From contig WYBE01000046.1 of NCBI GenBank assembly GCA_011526045.1, positions 62,001 to 126,000 of the forward strand: a stretch of 64,000 nt of DNA, in the 5' to 3' direction. The notes under the pieces are model-generated. The model searched no databases. It was not told where the DNA came from and was given only the letters and a program-made list of their open reading frames with translations. Source of the stretch: Nevskiales bacterium (GTDB lineage Bacteria; Pseudomonadota; Gammaproteobacteria; Steroidobacterales; GCA-2729495). Position numbers and translations under genes: made by a program. Positions 1-14,243 of the stretch are shown piece by piece; position 1 is the first letter of the stretch, and each line of letters opens with the position of its first letter.

Positions 1-76
1 CTCCGATGACGCTTCGGCGCTTTCCTACGGCGATGACACGGAGCAGTTCCAGTTCTCGGTGGGCGGGGCGTTTTAG
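1..76 (+). CDS. bamA: BamA outer-membrane assembly factor, C-terminal end (partial)
   Basis: Only the last 24 codons lie in the window, ending at the TAG at 74-76. The residues end in FQFSVGGAF. This is the alternating hydrophobic pattern with a terminal phenylalanine (beta-signal) of an outer-membrane beta-barrel. Position directly upstream of skp and lpxD identifies it as BamA (YaeT/Omp85), the central subunit of the complex that folds and inserts outer-membrane proteins. The family assignment rests on the C-terminal signature plus gene order, since the POTRA domains and most of the barrel lie outside the window. Confidence 0.82.
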   Translation, partial: SDDASALSYGDDTEQFQFSVGGAF

Positions 77-107
77 CCGAAGTCGAACCATGAGAGGATG
101 ACTGACG

Positions 108-647
108 ATGATCAGACAATTGCTTCCGGCCCCGATCCTTGCCGCCTGCCTGATGTTTGCGCCGGCGGGCGCCTTTGCCCAGGCGGCACCGGCGCTCAAG
201 ATCGGGGTCGTCAATTTCGCCAGGCTGATCCAGGAGTCGCCGCAGGCGAAGGTGACCCTGAAGGCCCTCGAGGACGAATTCTCGCCGCGCCAGCGCGACC
301 TGATCGCCAAACAGACCGAGCTGAAAGGCCGTCAGGAGAAGCTGCAGAAGGACGCCTCCGTCATGGGCGCGGAAGAACGCCGCAACGCCGAGAGCCGTTT
401 CCAGGACGATCAGCGTGACCTCGGGCGCCGGCAGAACGAGTTCGTCGAGGATTTCAACGTCCGCCGCAACGAAGAACTCGGCAAGCTGCAGCGCGATCTG
501 CTGCGGCAGGTTCAGGCCTTTGCGAAGGAGCGCGGTTACGACCTGCTGATCGGCGAGGGTGTGATTTACGCGACCGATCAGGTCGATGTGACCGATCAGG
601 TCCTCAAGACGATCGAGTCCGGGGGCAAGGCCACAGGCGCTCCCTGA
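108..647 (+). CDS. skp: Skp/OmpH periplasmic chaperone
   Basis: The 179-residue protein has an N-terminal signal peptide (hydrophobic residues 5-24, likely cut after AFA-QA), a short beta segment (KIGVVNFARLIQESPQ) and a long charged helical region at about 50-140 rich in Lys, Glu, Gln and Arg. This is the tentacle coiled coil of Skp, which holds unfolded outer-membrane proteins in the periplasm and passes them to BamA. The length matches the family (about 160-180). The ATG at 108 follows a GAGAGG-like ribosome binding site. The bamA-skp-lpxD order is the conserved gammaproteobacterial one. Confidence 0.93.
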   Translation: MIRQLLPAPILAACLMFAPAGAFAQAAPALKIGVVNFARLIQESPQAKVTLKALEDEFSPRQRDLIAKQTELKGRQEKLQKDASVMGAEERRNAESRFQDDQRDLGRRQNEFVEDFNVRRNEELGKLQRDLLRQVQAFAKERGYDLLIGEGVIYATDQVDVTDQVLKTIESGGKATGAP

Positions 648-701
648 GATGGCGGGGATGGCTTTTTGTTGCGCCCGTTGACCAGAGAGGCGGGTACGGT
701 C

Positions 702-1739
702 ATGCGCATGACGCTCGGGATGCTGGCCGTGCGCCACGGTTGCGAACTGCGTGGCGATCCCGATGTGCCGGTGGACGGCGTCGCCACGCTCGCGACGGCC
801 GGGGAGGGCTCGCTCGCCTTCCTCGCCAATCCCCAGTACCGGGCATACCTGGCAGGAACCAGGGCGACCGCCGTGGTGCTGGCGCTGGCCGATGCACCGG
901 CGTGCCCGGTCGCCTGCCTGATCAGCGCCAACCCGTACCTGGCCTACGCCGGCATGGCGGCGGACCTGCATCCACCGGCGCCGCTGCGCCCTGGCATTGC
1001 GCCCGGGGCGCATGTCGCGCGCGACTGCGAGTTGCCAGCCAGCTGCCAGGTCGAGGCCGGGGCCGTCATCGGCGCTGGCGCGATCATCGGCGAGCGGGTG
1101 TTCGTGGGGCCAAACGCGGTGATTGCGGCCGGGTGCCGGGTCGGTGAATCGACGCGCATCATGGCCGGTGTCGTCGTGGGCGAGCAGACATGCCTGGGAC
1201 GACGCTGCCTGCTTCACGCGGGCGTGGTGATCGGGGCTGACGGTTTCGGTATCGCGCGCAGCAGCGACGGCACCTGGACCAAGGTGCCGCAGCTCGGCGG
1301 GGTGGTGATCGGTGACGACGTCGAAATCGGCGCCAATACCACCATCGATCGCGGCGCCATCGGCGACACGGTGATCGGCAACGGCGTCAAGCTCGACAAC
1401 CAGATCCAGATCGGCCACAACGTCGTGATCGGAGAACACACCGCGATTGCCGCGTTGTCCGGGATCTCCGGCAGCACGCGTATCGGTGCGCGTTGCGTGA
1501 TCGGGGGCGATGTTTCGTTTGCCGGGCATCTCAGTATTACCGACGATGTTGTGATCAGCGGCGGGGCCAAGGTCGCGCAATCGATTGCCAGGCGCGGCGT
1601 CTACGGAGGCGTAGTCCCGGCCGGGGAATCGCGGCAATGGCGGAAAAACGCCGTGCGCTTTGGCCAGCTCGACGAGATGGCGCGACGACTGCAGCGGCTG
1701 GAGAAACTCGCGGGCAAGACATCCGGCGGTGAGCGGTGA
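702..1739 (+). CDS. lpxD: UDP-3-O-(3-hydroxyacyl)glucosamine N-acyltransferase
   Basis: LpxD adds the second 3-hydroxyacyl chain, carried on ACP, to UDP-3-O-acylglucosamine in lipid A synthesis. The protein shows an N-terminal uridine-binding domain (about 1-100), then a long left-handed beta-helix of hexapeptide repeats ([IV]-G-x-x-x-x), including the ADGFGIA and [15 protein letters not shown] stretches typical of LpxD. A C-terminal helical segment follows (about 315-345). The frame is open from a TTG at 666, but the ATG at 702 follows GAGAGG and gives 345 residues, close to the E. coli 341; ATG 708 is also possible. The stop overlaps the lpxA start by 4 bp. The usual fabZ between lpxD and lpxA is absent. 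Confidence 0.95.
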   Translation: MRMTLGMLAVRHGCELRGDPDVPVDGVATLATAGEGSLAFLANPQYRAYLAGTRATAVVLALADAPACPVACLISANPYLAYAGMAADLHPPAPLRPGIAPGAHVARDCELPASCQVEAGAVIGAGAIIGERVFVGPNAVIAAGCRVGESTRIMAGVVVGEQTCLGRRCLLHAGVVIGADGFGIARSSDGTWTKVPQLGGVVIGDDVEIGANTTIDRGAIGDTVIGNGVKLDNQIQIGHNVVIGEHTAIAALSGISGSTRIGARCVIGGDVSFAGHLSITDDVVISGGAKVAQSIARRGVYGGVVPAGESRQWRKNAVRFGQLDEMARRLQRLEKLAGKTSGGER

Positions 1740-2506
1740 TTCATCCGACGGCAGTCATCTCGCCGGAGGCGTCACTTGGCGGCGAGGTCCGGGTGGGCCC
1801 GTACGCCGTGATCGGGCCGGGGGTCGAGATCGGACGCGGCACCGTGATCGGCGCCCATGTGGTCATCAGCGGGCCGACGGCGATCGGCGAGGACAACCGG
1901 ATATTCCAGTTCGCATCCGTCGGGGAAGAGCCGCAGGACAAGAAGTACCAGGGCGAGGCAACGCGTCTCGAGATCGGCAGTCGCAACACGATCCGGGAGT
2001 TCTGTACCATCAATCGCGGGACTGCCCAGGATGCGGGCGTCACCCGTGTCGGCGACGATAACTGGCTGATGTCGTACACGCATATTGCGCATGACTGCCA
2101 GGTTGGCAGCCACGTGATCATGTCGAACAACGCGACCCTGGCCGGGCACGTTCACGTCGGCGATCACGCGATCCTGAGCGGCTTCACCGCCGTGCACCAG
2201 TTCTGTCACATCGGCGCGCACAGCTTCATTGGCGGACTGACGGGCATCACGCGCGATGTGCTGCCCTTCATGCTCGTCGCCGGCCAGCCGCCCGAGCCAC
2301 GGGGGATCAACCAGGAAGGCCTGAAGCGGCGCGGATTTTCGGCCGAGCAGATCCGTGACCTGAAAGAGGCCTACCGCATCCTGTATCGCTCCGGGCTGCG
2401 CCTGGTGGAGGCCCGGGAGCAGCTCGGCGAGCTTGCCGCGGGCCGCCCGGAAGTCCGGGCGATCGTCGAGTTTCTCGACCGCTCCGAGCGCAGCATCCTG
2501 CGGTAG
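1736..2506 (+). CDS. lpxA: UDP-N-acetylglucosamine 3-O-acyltransferase
   Basis: LpxA catalyses the first step of lipid A synthesis: transfer of a 3-hydroxyacyl group from ACP to the 3-OH of UDP-GlcNAc. The 256-residue protein is a hexapeptide-repeat beta-helix. It contains the conserved catalytic block [10 protein letters not shown] (the second His is the general base in E. coli), then NNATLAGHV and [12 protein letters not shown], and a C-terminal helical domain with LKRRGFS. Its length is close to E. coli LpxA (262). It starts at a GTG inside the lpxD stop (GTGA overlap), so translation is probably coupled. Confidence 0.96.
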   Translation: MIHPTAVISPEASLGGEVRVGPYAVIGPGVEIGRGTVIGAHVVISGPTAIGEDNRIFQFASVGEEPQDKKYQGEATRLEIGSRNTIREFCTINRGTAQDAGVTRVGDDNWLMSYTHIAHDCQVGSHVIMSNNATLAGHVHVGDHAILSGFTAVHQFCHIGAHSFIGGLTGITRDVLPFMLVAGQPPEPRGINQEGLKRRGFSAEQIRDLKEAYRILYRSGLRLVEAREQLGELAAGRPEVRAIVEFLDRSERSILR

Positions 2507-2517
2507 GGGCAGGCGCA

Positions 2518-3669
2518 GTGACGGCCAGGCTGCGCATGGCGCTGGTGGCCGGTGAGGCGTCCGGTGATCAGCTTGGCGCCGGACTCATCGAGGCGGCGCG
2601 CCGACTGCACCCCGGGCTGGAATGCTTCGGGGTCGCCGGGCCCGCCATGAAGGCCGCGGGCTGTCGGGCCTGGCACGACACGGAGGAACTCTCCGTGATG
2701 GGGCTGACCGAGGTGCTGCGGCATCTGCCGCGCCTGGTACGGTTGCGCCGTGCGCTCGTCAGCAGGCTGCTGGCGGACCCGCCGGATGTGTTCGTCGGCA
2801 TCGACGCGCCGGACTTCAACCTGCCTCTGGCCGCGCGGGTTCGGGCCGCCGGGGTGCCGACCGTGCACTACGTCTGTCCGAGCGTCTGGGCCTGGCGGCA
2901 GGGGCGCGTGCGGCTGCTTGGCCGGGCCTGCGACCAGGTCCTGTGTCTGCTGCCGTTCGAAGCGCCGTTCCTGCAACGCGCCGGCGTGCCGGCCACGTTC
3001 GTCGGCCACCCGTTCGCCGACCAGATCCGCGCGGAACCGGACACGGCACCCGCGCGTGCGCGGCTGGGCCTCGATGCCGCGACGGTGATCGGCCTGCTGC
3101 CCGGCAGCCGGAGCGCGGAGATCGAGCGGCTCGGGCCGGTGTTCATCGAGGCGGCCACGCGATTGCAGGCGGAATTGCCCGACGCGGACTTTGTCGCGCC
3201 GATGGCCAATGCCCGACTGCACGAAATTTTTGCCGGACTCGCCCGCAAATCCGGGCCGGGCCTGAGGCTGACCCTGGTCGATGGGCGTGTGCGTGAGGTC
3301 ATTGCCGCAAGCGATGCCCTGCTCGCGACTTCGGGCACCGTCACCCTGGAGGCCATGCTGGTGAACCGGCCGATGGTGGTCGCCTACCGGGCGTCGCCCG
3401 TGACTTACGCGCTGGCCACGACGCTTCACCTGGTCAAGGTCAGTCATTTCTCCCTGCCGAACCTGCTCGCCGGCGAGCGGCTGGTGCCGGAGTTGCTGCA
3501 ACGGGAGGCCACGCCCGCGAGGCTCGCAGGCGAAGTCCTGGAGCTACTGCGTTCACCCGCGCGCCTCGATGCGCTGCGGTCCCGGTTCGAGCTCATCGGG
3601 CAGCAGCTGCGCTGCGACGCGAGCGCGGTCGCGGCCCGGGTCGTGACGGGGCTGGCGCGCGCAGGCTGA
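2518..3669 (+). CDS. lpxB: Lipid-A-disaccharide synthase
   Basis: LpxB is a peripheral membrane glycosyltransferase (GT19) that joins UDP-2,3-diacylglucosamine to lipid X to form the tetra-acyl disaccharide 1-phosphate. Supporting blocks are VAGEASGDQLGAGLI near the N-terminus, SVWAWRQGR, LPFE, the nucleotide-binding LLPGSRSAEIERL, and LATSGTVTLEAML in the C-terminal half. The 383 residues match the family (E. coli 382). The start is a GTG 11 nt after lpxA; an internal ATG at 2536 would shorten it by six residues. With lpxD and lpxA it forms a compact lipid A operon. Confidence 0.96.
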   Translation: MTARLRMALVAGEASGDQLGAGLIEAARRLHPGLECFGVAGPAMKAAGCRAWHDTEELSVMGLTEVLRHLPRLVRLRRALVSRLLADPPDVFVGIDAPDFNLPLAARVRAAGVPTVHYVCPSVWAWRQGRVRLLGRACDQVLCLLPFEAPFLQRAGVPATFVGHPFADQIRAEPDTAPARARLGLDAATVIGLLPGSRSAEIERLGPVFIEAATRLQAELPDADFVAPMANARLHEIFAGLARKSGPGLRLTLVDGRVREVIAASDALLATSGTVTLEAMLVNRPMVVAYRASPVTYALATTLHLVKVSHFSLPNLLAGERLVPELLQREATPARLAGEVLELLRSPARLDALRSRFELIGQQLRCDASAVAARVVTGLARAG

Positions 3670-3695
3670 GCCCCTCGGCAGCGGCCGAACGTCTC

Positions 3696-3701
3696 TATAA
3701 T
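3696..3701 (+). promoter_or_regulatory. Candidate -10 element just upstream of rnhB
   Basis: A perfect TATAAT lies 8 bp before the rnhB ATG in the 40-bp lpxB-rnhB gap. If used by sigma-70, transcription would begin at or within 1-2 nt of the start codon, giving a leaderless or nearly leaderless mRNA. No good -35 is visible at 16-18 bp upstream, so this is only a candidate. Confidence 0.33.
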
Positions 3702-3709
3702 CCGCTGCC

Positions 3710-4327
3710 ATGAGCGGCAGCGTGCATGGGCAGCGACTGGCAGATCCGCGTTGTACGGTGGCGGGCGTCGATGAGGCCGGGCGCGGTCCGCTTGCCGGTT
3801 GTGTCGTCGCGGCAGTGGTGGTCCTCGACGGCGGACAGGACTTGGCGGGCGTCAGGGATTCGAAACTCCTGTCGGCCGCGCAACGTGAACGTCTGGCACA
3901 GATGATTCGCGGCCAGGCGCTGGACTGGGCGCTCGGATCCGCGGACGTCGGCGAGATCGATGCGCTCAACATCCTCCACGCGACGATGCTGGCCATGCAG
4001 CGCGCCGTGGCCGGCCTGGCGAGGGTGCCCGACAGGATACTCGTGGACGGCAATCGCGCCCCGCGTTTTGCCGGCTACAGCGGTCCGGTCGCGGCCCTGG
4101 TCGGCGGCGATCGCTGCTGCATGGCCATATCGGCGGCGTCGATTCTTGCGAAGGTGGCCCGCGACGAGGAGATGCGCAAACTGCACGAGGCCTTCCCGCA
4201 GTACGGTTTTGCGAACCACAAGGGATACCCGACCGCCAGCCATCGCGAGGCGCTGCGGGCCTTCGGGCCATGTCCGTCGCACCGGCGCAGCTTTCGTCCG
4301 GTGCGTGAGGCGCTGCAGGCGCAATGA
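3710..4327 (+). CDS. rnhB: Ribonuclease HII
   Basis: RNase HII cuts the RNA strand of RNA-DNA hybrids, including single ribonucleotides embedded in DNA. The 205-residue protein has the family signature [14 protein letters not shown] with the first acidic residues of the DEDD metal site. It also shows [12 protein letters not shown], the DGN block (ILVDGNRAP), and [15 protein letters not shown] with the later catalytic Asp. The C-terminal NHKGYPT...HRRSF block binds the hybrid. The length is normal (E. coli 198). Its stop overlaps the dnaE start (ATGA), as in many gammaproteobacteria. Confidence 0.96.
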   Translation: MSGSVHGQRLADPRCTVAGVDEAGRGPLAGCVVAAVVVLDGGQDLAGVRDSKLLSAAQRERLAQMIRGQALDWALGSADVGEIDALNILHATMLAMQRAVAGLARVPDRILVDGNRAPRFAGYSGPVAALVGGDRCCMAISAASILAKVARDEEMRKLHEAFPQYGFANHKGYPTASHREALRAFGPCPSHRRSFRPVREALQAQ

Positions 4328-7300
4328 AGTCCACGGCATCCGGGTTCGTGCACCTGCGGCTGCACAGCGAATATTCGCTGGTCGACAGCGTAGTGCGCGT
4401 GCCCGAACTGCTGGCCGCCGTGCGTGTCGCTGGCATGCCGGCCGTTGCCATCACGGATCAGGGCAACCTCTTTGCCCTGGTGGCGTTCTACAAGGCGGCG
4501 CTGGCCGCCGGCATCAAGCCCATCATCGGCGCGGATGTCTGGCTGCGCCCGGATGAGACGCGGCCGCCCGCGCGGATCGCGCTTCTGTGCCGAAATGCCG
4601 TGGGTTACCGCAACCTCGCGCATCTGCTCTCGCGCTCGTACCTGGAGGGACAGGAGGCCGGCCAGCCATTGCTCTGGCGGCAATGGCTCGAGGGTGGGGG
4701 TGCGGACGGTTTGATCGCGCTGTCGGGCGGGCGCGAGGGCGTGGCGGGTGCGTCGCTCTGCGCCGCCCGGCTCGATGAAGCGCGGGCGATACTGGCGGAC
4801 GCGCGGGATCTGTTCCACGGCGACCTCTACGTCGAGTTGACCCGGACCGGTCGGCCGGGCGAGGAAGATTACATCGCGAGCGCACTGCGGGTGGCTGCCG
4901 ACCTGGATCTGCCGGTGGTGGCCACCAACGATGTCCGATTCCTCAGTGCCGGTGATTTCGAGGCCCACGAGGCACGGGTCTGCATCCAGCAGGCCCGGGT
5001 GCTCAATGATCCCGGCCGGCCGCGCGAGTTCAGTGCACAGCAATACCTGCGTACTCCCGCCGAGATGGCCGAGCTGTTTGCCGACGTCCCGGAGGCGCTG
5101 GAGAACACGGTCGAAATTGCGCGCCGTTGTACCTTGTCGCTGGCGCTCGATGCCGTGCACCTGCCGGAACTGCCGGTGCCGGCAGGGCTGACGATCGACG
5201 AGTGCCTGCGGCGCGATGCGCGGTCGGGGCTGGAGCAGCTCGTGGCAGCGGGCAGGGCCGGTAGCGATGAGGCCTATCGCGAGCGACTCGCGCAGGAAGT
5301 GCAGATGATCTGCCGGATGGGCTTCGCCGGATACTTTCTGATCGTCGCTGACTTCATTCGCTGGGCCCGGGAAAACGGCATACCGGTCGGGCCGGGCAGG
5401 GGATCCGGGGCGGGGTCGCTGGTGGCCTACGCACTGGGGATCACGGAACTCGACCCGATCCGCAACAGCCTGCTGTTCGAGCGCTTTCTCAATCCCGAGC
5501 GCGTGTCCATGCCCGACTTCGACATCGACTTCTGCATGGAGGGTCGTGACCGCGTCATCGACTACGTCGCCGAGCGCTACGGACGCGACCGGGTTTCCCA
5601 GATCATCACGTTCGGCACCATGGCGGCACGGGCAGTGGTCAGGGATGCGGGCCGGGTGCTCGGGCAGCCCTACGGTTTCACCGATCGCATCGCGAAGCTG
5701 ATTCCACCAGAGCCGAAGATCAAACTCGACGACGCGATTGCCGCTGAGGCGGAGCTGCGCACCCTGCACGAGAGCGACGATGACGTTCGCGCCGTGATCG
5801 ATCTGGCGAGACAGCTCGAAGGCCTGGTGCGCAATGCGGGCAAGCATGCGGGCGGCGTGGTGATCGCGCCGACGCGCATCGTCGACTTCGCGCCCCTTTA
5901 CCGGGTGGAGGGCGAGACGACGACCGTGACCCAGTTCGACAAGGACGGACTCGAGGCCGTGGGCCTCGTGAAGTTCGACTTTCTCGGGCTGCGCACGCTG
6001 ACCATCATCGACCGTGCGGTCAAGACGATCAATGCCGGGCGCACAGGCGACACCCCTGCGCTCGATATCGGGTCGCTGCCGCTCGATGACCGTGCGACCT
6101 TCGAGTTGCTGCGCTCGGGGCGCACCGGTGCGGTCTTCCAGCTGGAATCGCGCGGCATGCGCGACCTGATCAAGCGCCTGAAGCCGGACAATTTCGACGA
6201 TCTCGTGGCGCTGGTTGCGCTGTTCCGCCCGGGCCCGCTGCAATCGGGCATGGTGGACGACTTCATCGCCCGGAAACATTCCGGCGATGCGCTGGCTGTC
6301 GACTACCTGCACCCCGATCTCGAGCCGGTGCTGAAGAGCACCTACGGGGTCATCGTCTACCAGGAACAGGTCATGCAGATTGCCCAGATCCTGGCGGGTT
6401 ACACGCTCGGCGGCGCCGATTTGCTGCGGCGGGCGATGGGCAAGAAAAAGCCGGAGGAGATGGCCAAACAACGCGCCGTCTTCACCAGCGGAGCAGCCGA
6501 CCGCGGTGTCGCGCCGGGGCTTGCCACGCGGATTTTCGACCTGATGGAGAAATTCGCGGAATACGGTTTCAATCGTTCGCACTCGGCCGCCTATGCGCTG
6601 TTGTCGTATCGGACCGCGTGGCTGAAGACGCATCATCCCGCTGCGTTCATGGCCGCCGTGCTCACCTGCGAAATGGACGACACGGACAAGCTGGTCGTGC
6701 TGAAGCGGGAGTGCGAGAGTCTTGGGGTGGCCATCGAGGCGCCGCACGTCAATCGTTCGCGCCACGAGTTCCAGGTCTCCGGCGCGAAGGCGATCCGCTA
6801 TGGGCTCGGTGCGATCAAGGGCCTCGGGAAAGCGGCCGCGGAGCACATCTGCTGCGAGCGGGAGGCAGGCGGGGAATTCAGGAACCTGCATGATTTCTGC
6901 CGCCGCATCGGGGCCCAGCGCGTCGGCCGGCGCCCCATCGAGGCCCTGATCAAGGCGGGCGCCCTCGACGGCGTGGGGCCGAACCGTGCGAGCCTGATCG
7001 AGGGGCTGCCGGGAGCCATCGCGGCGGCGGAGCAGGTGGCGCGCTCCCGCGATTCCGGGCAGAGCGACATGTTCGGCGCCAGCACCAGCGATCCGGTCGA
7101 GTTCGGCGAGATCGCGTTCGTGACCGAGTGGAGTCCGGGCCAGCGCCTCTCGGCGGAGCGGGAGAGTCTCGGCCTGTACCTGAGCGGCCATCCCTTCGAC
7201 CAGTACCGCGCCGACGGCGCCTACATCGCGTCAGGCTCGGTTGCGGCGCTGCTGAATTCGCCACCGCCGCCACCCGGCACGGAGTTCCAGCCCGGCCGGG

Positions 7301-7809
7301 AGGTCAGCGTCGCCGGGCTCGTCACCAACCTGCGCAAGCGGCCCGGGCGCATCAGCCTGGAGATCGACGATGGCAGCGGCCTGATCGAGGCCAGCATTTT
7401 TCCGGAGACCTACGAACGCTGCCGCAATCACCTCGGCAATCATGCCATCGTGATCGTGACGGGACAGTTGCGTTGGGACAGTTTCATCGACGGCTGGCGC
7501 CTTGCGGCCCGGGATGTGGCGGCCATCGACGACGTCATCGAGAACCGGGCCTCGCGCTTGCTGATCCGCTGGGCCCATCGGCCGGATGCGCGTCTGGATG
7601 CGAGGGCGCTGATGTCCACGCTGGAACCATTCCGGCCGGGCAATTGCGCAATTCTCGTGCATTACTCGGGGCCCGACGCGCAGGCAAGGCTGGCCCTGGG
7701 CGATGATTGGATGGTTCGCCCCAGCCTGGAATTGCGCGAGCGCCTGTCGGCGCTGGTTGGTACGGACGGCTTCCGGTTCGTGTACGAGGTCGGGCAACAG
7801 CTGCATTGA
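4324..7809 (+). CDS. dnaE: DNA polymerase III subunit alpha
   Basis: This is the catalytic subunit of the replicative polymerase. At 1161 residues it is almost the same length as E. coli DnaE (1160). Domains in order: PHP domain at about 5-280 ([17 protein letters not shown]), palm with the catalytic pair in PDFDIDF at about 397-403, the third palm Asp in [12 protein letters not shown] at about 550, fingers ([41 protein letters not shown]), a helix-hairpin-helix region at about 830-880, and a C-terminal OB fold ([20 protein letters not shown], about 990-1060). The ATG overlaps the rnhB stop by 4 bp. Confidence 0.98.
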   Translation: MKSTASGFVHLRLHSEYSLVDSVVRVPELLAAVRVAGMPAVAITDQGNLFALVAFYKAALAAGIKPIIGADVWLRPDETRPPARIALLCRNAVGYRNLAHLLSRSYLEGQEAGQPLLWRQWLEGGGADGLIALSGGREGVAGASLCAARLDEARAILADARDLFHGDLYVELTRTGRPGEEDYIASALRVAADLDLPVVATNDVRFLSAGDFEAHEARVCIQQARVLNDPGRPREFSAQQYLRTPAEMAELFADVPEALENTVEIARRCTLSLALDAVHLPELPVPAGLTIDECLRRDARSGLEQLVAAGRAGSDEAYRERLAQEVQMICRMGFAGYFLIVADFIRWARENGIPVGPGRGSGAGSLVAYALGITELDPIRNSLLFERFLNPERVSMPDFDIDFCMEGRDRVIDYVAERYGRDRVSQIITFGTMAARAVVRDAGRVLGQPYGFTDRIAKLIPPEPKIKLDDAIAAEAELRTLHESDDDVRAVIDLARQLEGLVRNAGKHAGGVVIAPTRIVDFAPLYRVEGETTTVTQFDKDGLEAVGLVKFDFLGLRTLTIIDRAVKTINAGRTGDTPALDIGSLPLDDRATFELLRSGRTGAVFQLESRGMRDLIKRLKPDNFDDLVALVALFRPGPLQSGMVDDFIARKHSGDALAVDYLHPDLEPVLKSTYGVIVYQEQVMQIAQILAGYTLGGADLLRRAMGKKKPEEMAKQRAVFTSGAADRGVAPGLATRIFDLMEKFAEYGFNRSHSAAYALLSYRTAWLKTHHPAAFMAAVLTCEMDDTDKLVVLKRECESLGVAIEAPHVNRSRHEFQVSGAKAIRYGLGAIKGLGKAAAEHICCEREAGGEFRNLHDFCRRIGAQRVGRRPIEALIKAGALDGVGPNRASLIEGLPGAIAAAEQVARSRDSGQSDMFGASTSDPVEFGEIAFVTEWSPGQRLSAERESLGLYLSGHPFDQYRADGAYIASGSVAALLNSPPPPPGTEFQPGREVSVAGLVTNLRKRPGRISLEIDDGSGLIEASIFPETYERCRNHLGNHAIVIVTGQLRWDSFIDGWRLAARDVAAIDDVIENRASRLLIRWAHRPDARLDARALMSTLEPFRPGNCAILVHYSGPDAQARLALGDDWMVRPSLELRERLSALVGTDGFRFVYEVGQQLH

Positions 7810-7833
7810 AAGACGGTCTCGGGCGGCTATAGT
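7806..7833 (+). promoter_or_regulatory. Candidate sigma-70 promoter for accA
   Basis: TTGAAA (7806-7811) and TATAGT (7828-7833) are separated by 16 bp, a good match to the sigma-70 consensus. It begins at the end of dnaE and lies 32 bp upstream of the accA GTG, so the leader would be about 25 nt. Confidence 0.6.
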
Positions 7834-7865
7834 GTCGCCGTGCCATTTCTCGGAATACCCGCTGC

Positions 7866-8825
7866 GTGGACCTGAAGTTTCTCGATTTCGAACAGCCGAT
7901 CGCCGAACTGGAAGCGAAGATCGACGAGTTGCGCTTCGTTGGCGACGACTCGGAAATCAATATCAGTGACGAAATCGAGCGGCTGAAGGACAAAAGCGAG
8001 GCGCTCACCCGCAGCATTTTCGCCAGTCTGACGTCCTGGCAGGTGGCGCAGCTGGCGCGTCACCCCCTGCGCCCCTACACGCTGGATTACCTCGAGGTCA
8101 TCAGCCCGGACTTTCAGGAACTGCACGGGGACAGGATGTTCGCGGATGACCCGGCCATCGTCGGCGGCCTCGGCCGGCTGGATGGCAAACCGGTGGTTTT
8201 CATCGGGCACCAGAAGGGGCGGGACACGAAGTCGCGGGTCCGGCGCAACTACGGCATGCCGAAGCCGGAGGGATACCGCAAGGCGCTGCGCCTGATGCGG
8301 CTTGCCGAGCGGTTCCGGTTGCCGGTCGTCACCATGATCGACACCCCGGGCGCGTATCCGGGTCTCGATGCCGAGGAACGTGGCCAGAGCGAAGCGATCG
8401 CACGTAATCTTTTCGAGATGGCCCGCCTGCGCACGCCGATTCTCAGCGTCGTGATCGGCGAGGGCGGCTCGGGCGGCGCACTCGCAATCGGTGTGGCGGA
8501 CCGGCTGATCATGCTGGAGTACAGCGTGTACTCGGTCATTTCACCGGAAGGATGCGCGAGCATTTTGTGGAAGAGTGCCGACAAGGCAGAACTCGCTGCC
8601 GAGGCCATGGGTATCACGGCCCAACGGCTGCGTGAGCTCTCGCTCGTCGACGAGGTCCTGCGTGAACCGCTCGGCGGAGCCCACCGCGATCCCCGTGCCA
8701 TGGCCGAAGCCCTGCGGGGCTCGCTGGTGGCGGCATTGCGTGATCTCGAAGTGCTCGACCTCGGCGAGCTCCTGCGGCGCCGCCAGGAACGCCTGCAGTC
8801 GTTCGGCCGGTTCCGCGAGGCCTGA
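7866..8825 (+). CDS. accA: Acetyl-CoA carboxylase carboxyltransferase subunit alpha
   Basis: AccA pairs with AccD to transfer carboxylate from biotin-BCCP to acetyl-CoA, giving malonyl-CoA for fatty acid synthesis. The 319-residue length equals E. coli AccA. Typical blocks are [19 protein letters not shown] at the N-terminus, [20 protein letters not shown], the [20 protein letters not shown] active-site region and [15 protein letters not shown] with the oxyanion-forming glycines. The start is a GTG. A promoter candidate lies immediately upstream, so accA need not depend on dnaE transcription. Confidence 0.97.
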   Translation: MDLKFLDFEQPIAELEAKIDELRFVGDDSEINISDEIERLKDKSEALTRSIFASLTSWQVAQLARHPLRPYTLDYLEVISPDFQELHGDRMFADDPAIVGGLGRLDGKPVVFIGHQKGRDTKSRVRRNYGMPKPEGYRKALRLMRLAERFRLPVVTMIDTPGAYPGLDAEERGQSEAIARNLFEMARLRTPILSVVIGEGGSGGALAIGVADRLIMLEYSVYSVISPEGCASILWKSADKAELAAEAMGITAQRLRELSLVDEVLREPLGGAHRDPRAMAEALRGSLVAALRDLEVLDLGELLRRRQERLQSFGRFREA

Positions 8826-8870
8826 TGCGGGCCGGGCGGCGCTACAGCGCATGGCCCGGGTGGCGCCAGC

Positions 8871-10205
8871 ATGCACGATGTCGTTGAATCGATCCGCGAC
8901 GCTCTGCGGCCGGTCGCAGAGCGGCCCGGAGCCCGGTTCTGTGTGGCCTTCAGCGGCGGACTGGACTCCTCGGTGCTGCTGCACGTCGTGGTGCGCCTCG
9001 GCCTCGGCGACGTACGGGCGGTGTATGTCGATCACCAGCTGCAACCGCAGTCTGCCGCGTGGGGGCTGCATTGCGGGGAGTTCTGCCGGCAACTCGGCGT
9101 CCCGTTCGAGCAGCGGCTCGTCACCGTCGATCATCAGGGCGGCGAAGGTCCCGAAGCAGCCGCGCGCCGCGCACGCTACCTGGCGCTTGCAGAAATCCTG
9201 GCTTCCGGCGAAACGCTGCTCACCGCTCACCACCAGGACGACCTGGTCGAGACCGTCTTGCTGAACCTGCTGCGCGGCTCAGGGCCTGCCGGCCTTGCGG
9301 GCATTCCGCGGGCGGCTCCGCTGGGTGCAGGCTGGCTGCTGAGACCGCTGCTCGAGGTGCCGCGGGCCTCGTTGACCGGGTACGCTCGCGGCGCGGGGCT
9401 CACCTGGATCGAGGATCCCTCCAACCGGGACGAGCGCCTGGATCGGAATTTCCTCCGGCATCAGGCGTTGCCCCTGCTCGGGCAGCGCTGGCCCGGCGTC
9501 CGCGCGACCGTGGCCCGCAGCGCGCGCTGGTGCGCGGAGGCGGGCGGCTTGCTCGATGCACTCGGTAGTGACGATGCGCGCCGGGTTGCCCGCGGTGGCC
9601 GGGTGCTGGTATCGCGCCTCGCTGCGCTGAGCGAGGCGCGGCAGCGCAATGCGCTGCGCAGCCTGTGCCGGCACGCCCTCGGCAGCGTGCCGCCCGAGCG
9701 ACGGCTGCGGGAGGGGCTGGCGCAGCTGATCCACGCCGGCCCCGACCGCCAGCCGCTGCTCCGTTGGGGCGGCGGCGAGATCCGGCGCTATCGCGGTGCG
9801 CTGTACCTGCTGCGGCCGTACGCCCCAATGCCAGGCCGTTCAGCAATGGAGCTGCCCGTACGCGGGGGTGCGACCCTGGATCTCGGGCCGGGCCTCGGCC
9901 GGCTGCGGCTGGTGAGTGCGCGAGGGCAGGGGCTGTCTGCGGCTCGCGCCGGCGCCTCCCTGCACGTCCGGTTTCGATGCGGCGGGGAAATGCTGCGCCC
10001 AGTGGGCTCGGCCCATGCCCGGGAGCTCAGGAAGCTGCTGCAGGAGCGGGGCGTCGTGCCGTGGATGAGAGCGCGCATGCCGCTTCTCTATAGTGGCGAG
10101 CAGCTGGTGGCGGTGGCGCACCTGTGGGTGGCCGCTGATTTCGTCGCCAGCGGGGCGGAGCGGGCGTTGCGGGTTCGCTGGGACGAGCACCCGCCGCTGG
10201 AATGA
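8871..10205 (+). CDS. tilS: tRNA(Ile)-lysidine synthase
   Basis: TilS attaches lysine to C34 of tRNA-Ile (CAU anticodon), changing both its codon and its amino-acid specificity. The N-terminal half is an N-type ATP pyrophosphatase with the PP-loop FSGGLDSS at about 26-33 and the TAHHQDDLVETVLLNLLRG block. RNFLRHQALPLL follows, then the TilS substrate-binding and C-terminal domains (RFRCGGEMLRP, WMRARMPLLYSG). It has 444 residues (E. coli 432). It follows accA by 45 bp, the conserved arrangement in gammaproteobacteria. Confidence 0.95.
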   Translation: MHDVVESIRDALRPVAERPGARFCVAFSGGLDSSVLLHVVVRLGLGDVRAVYVDHQLQPQSAAWGLHCGEFCRQLGVPFEQRLVTVDHQGGEGPEAAARRARYLALAEILASGETLLTAHHQDDLVETVLLNLLRGSGPAGLAGIPRAAPLGAGWLLRPLLEVPRASLTGYARGAGLTWIEDPSNRDERLDRNFLRHQALPLLGQRWPGVRATVARSARWCAEAGGLLDALGSDDARRVARGGRVLVSRLAALSEARQRNALRSLCRHALGSVPPERRLREGLAQLIHAGPDRQPLLRWGGGEIRRYRGALYLLRPYAPMPGRSAMELPVRGGATLDLGPGLGRLRLVSARGQGLSAARAGASLHVRFRCGGEMLRPVGSAHARELRKLLQERGVVPWMRARMPLLYSGEQLVAVAHLWVAADFVASGAERALRVRWDEHPPLE

Positions 10206-10277
10206 CCGTGGCGACCGGCCGTGATTGTCGGCACCGTACCCGATCTGTTACCTTCCCTGTCCCATCTGAATTCACCG

Positions 10278-10304
10278 TTGGAACGGCGCCGTGCGCAGTA
10301 CAAT
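10278..10304 (+). promoter_or_regulatory. Possible promoter in the tilS-pyrG gap
   Basis: The 224-bp gap between tilS and pyrG holds TTGGAA (10278-10283) and TACAAT (10299-10304), followed by a GC-rich discriminator. The 15-bp spacer is short, so this is a weak prediction. If used, the pyrG leader would be about 120 nt, long enough for post-transcriptional control, but no obvious attenuator hairpin with a T-run was seen. Confidence 0.3.
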
Positions 10305-10411
10305 GCGCTGTGCCAGGCCCGTTCAGGCGGGCTGTGTGTCGCTCCGGGAAAATTCGTGCTCCGGTCCGTTGGCTCTGGCGGCAGCGGACGGGCATTGCCG
10401 TTGATGCTTGA

Positions 10412-14237
<3,826 letters not shown>

Positions 14238-14243
14238 ACCGAG

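Noticed and set aside
4075-7191. A 1038-codon open frame on the minus strand opposite dnaE and the end of rnhB
   Set aside because: It mirrors the codon periodicity of dnaE in a high-G+C genome, has Arg/His/Gln-rich low-complexity content and no recognisable domain. dnaE on the plus strand is certain.
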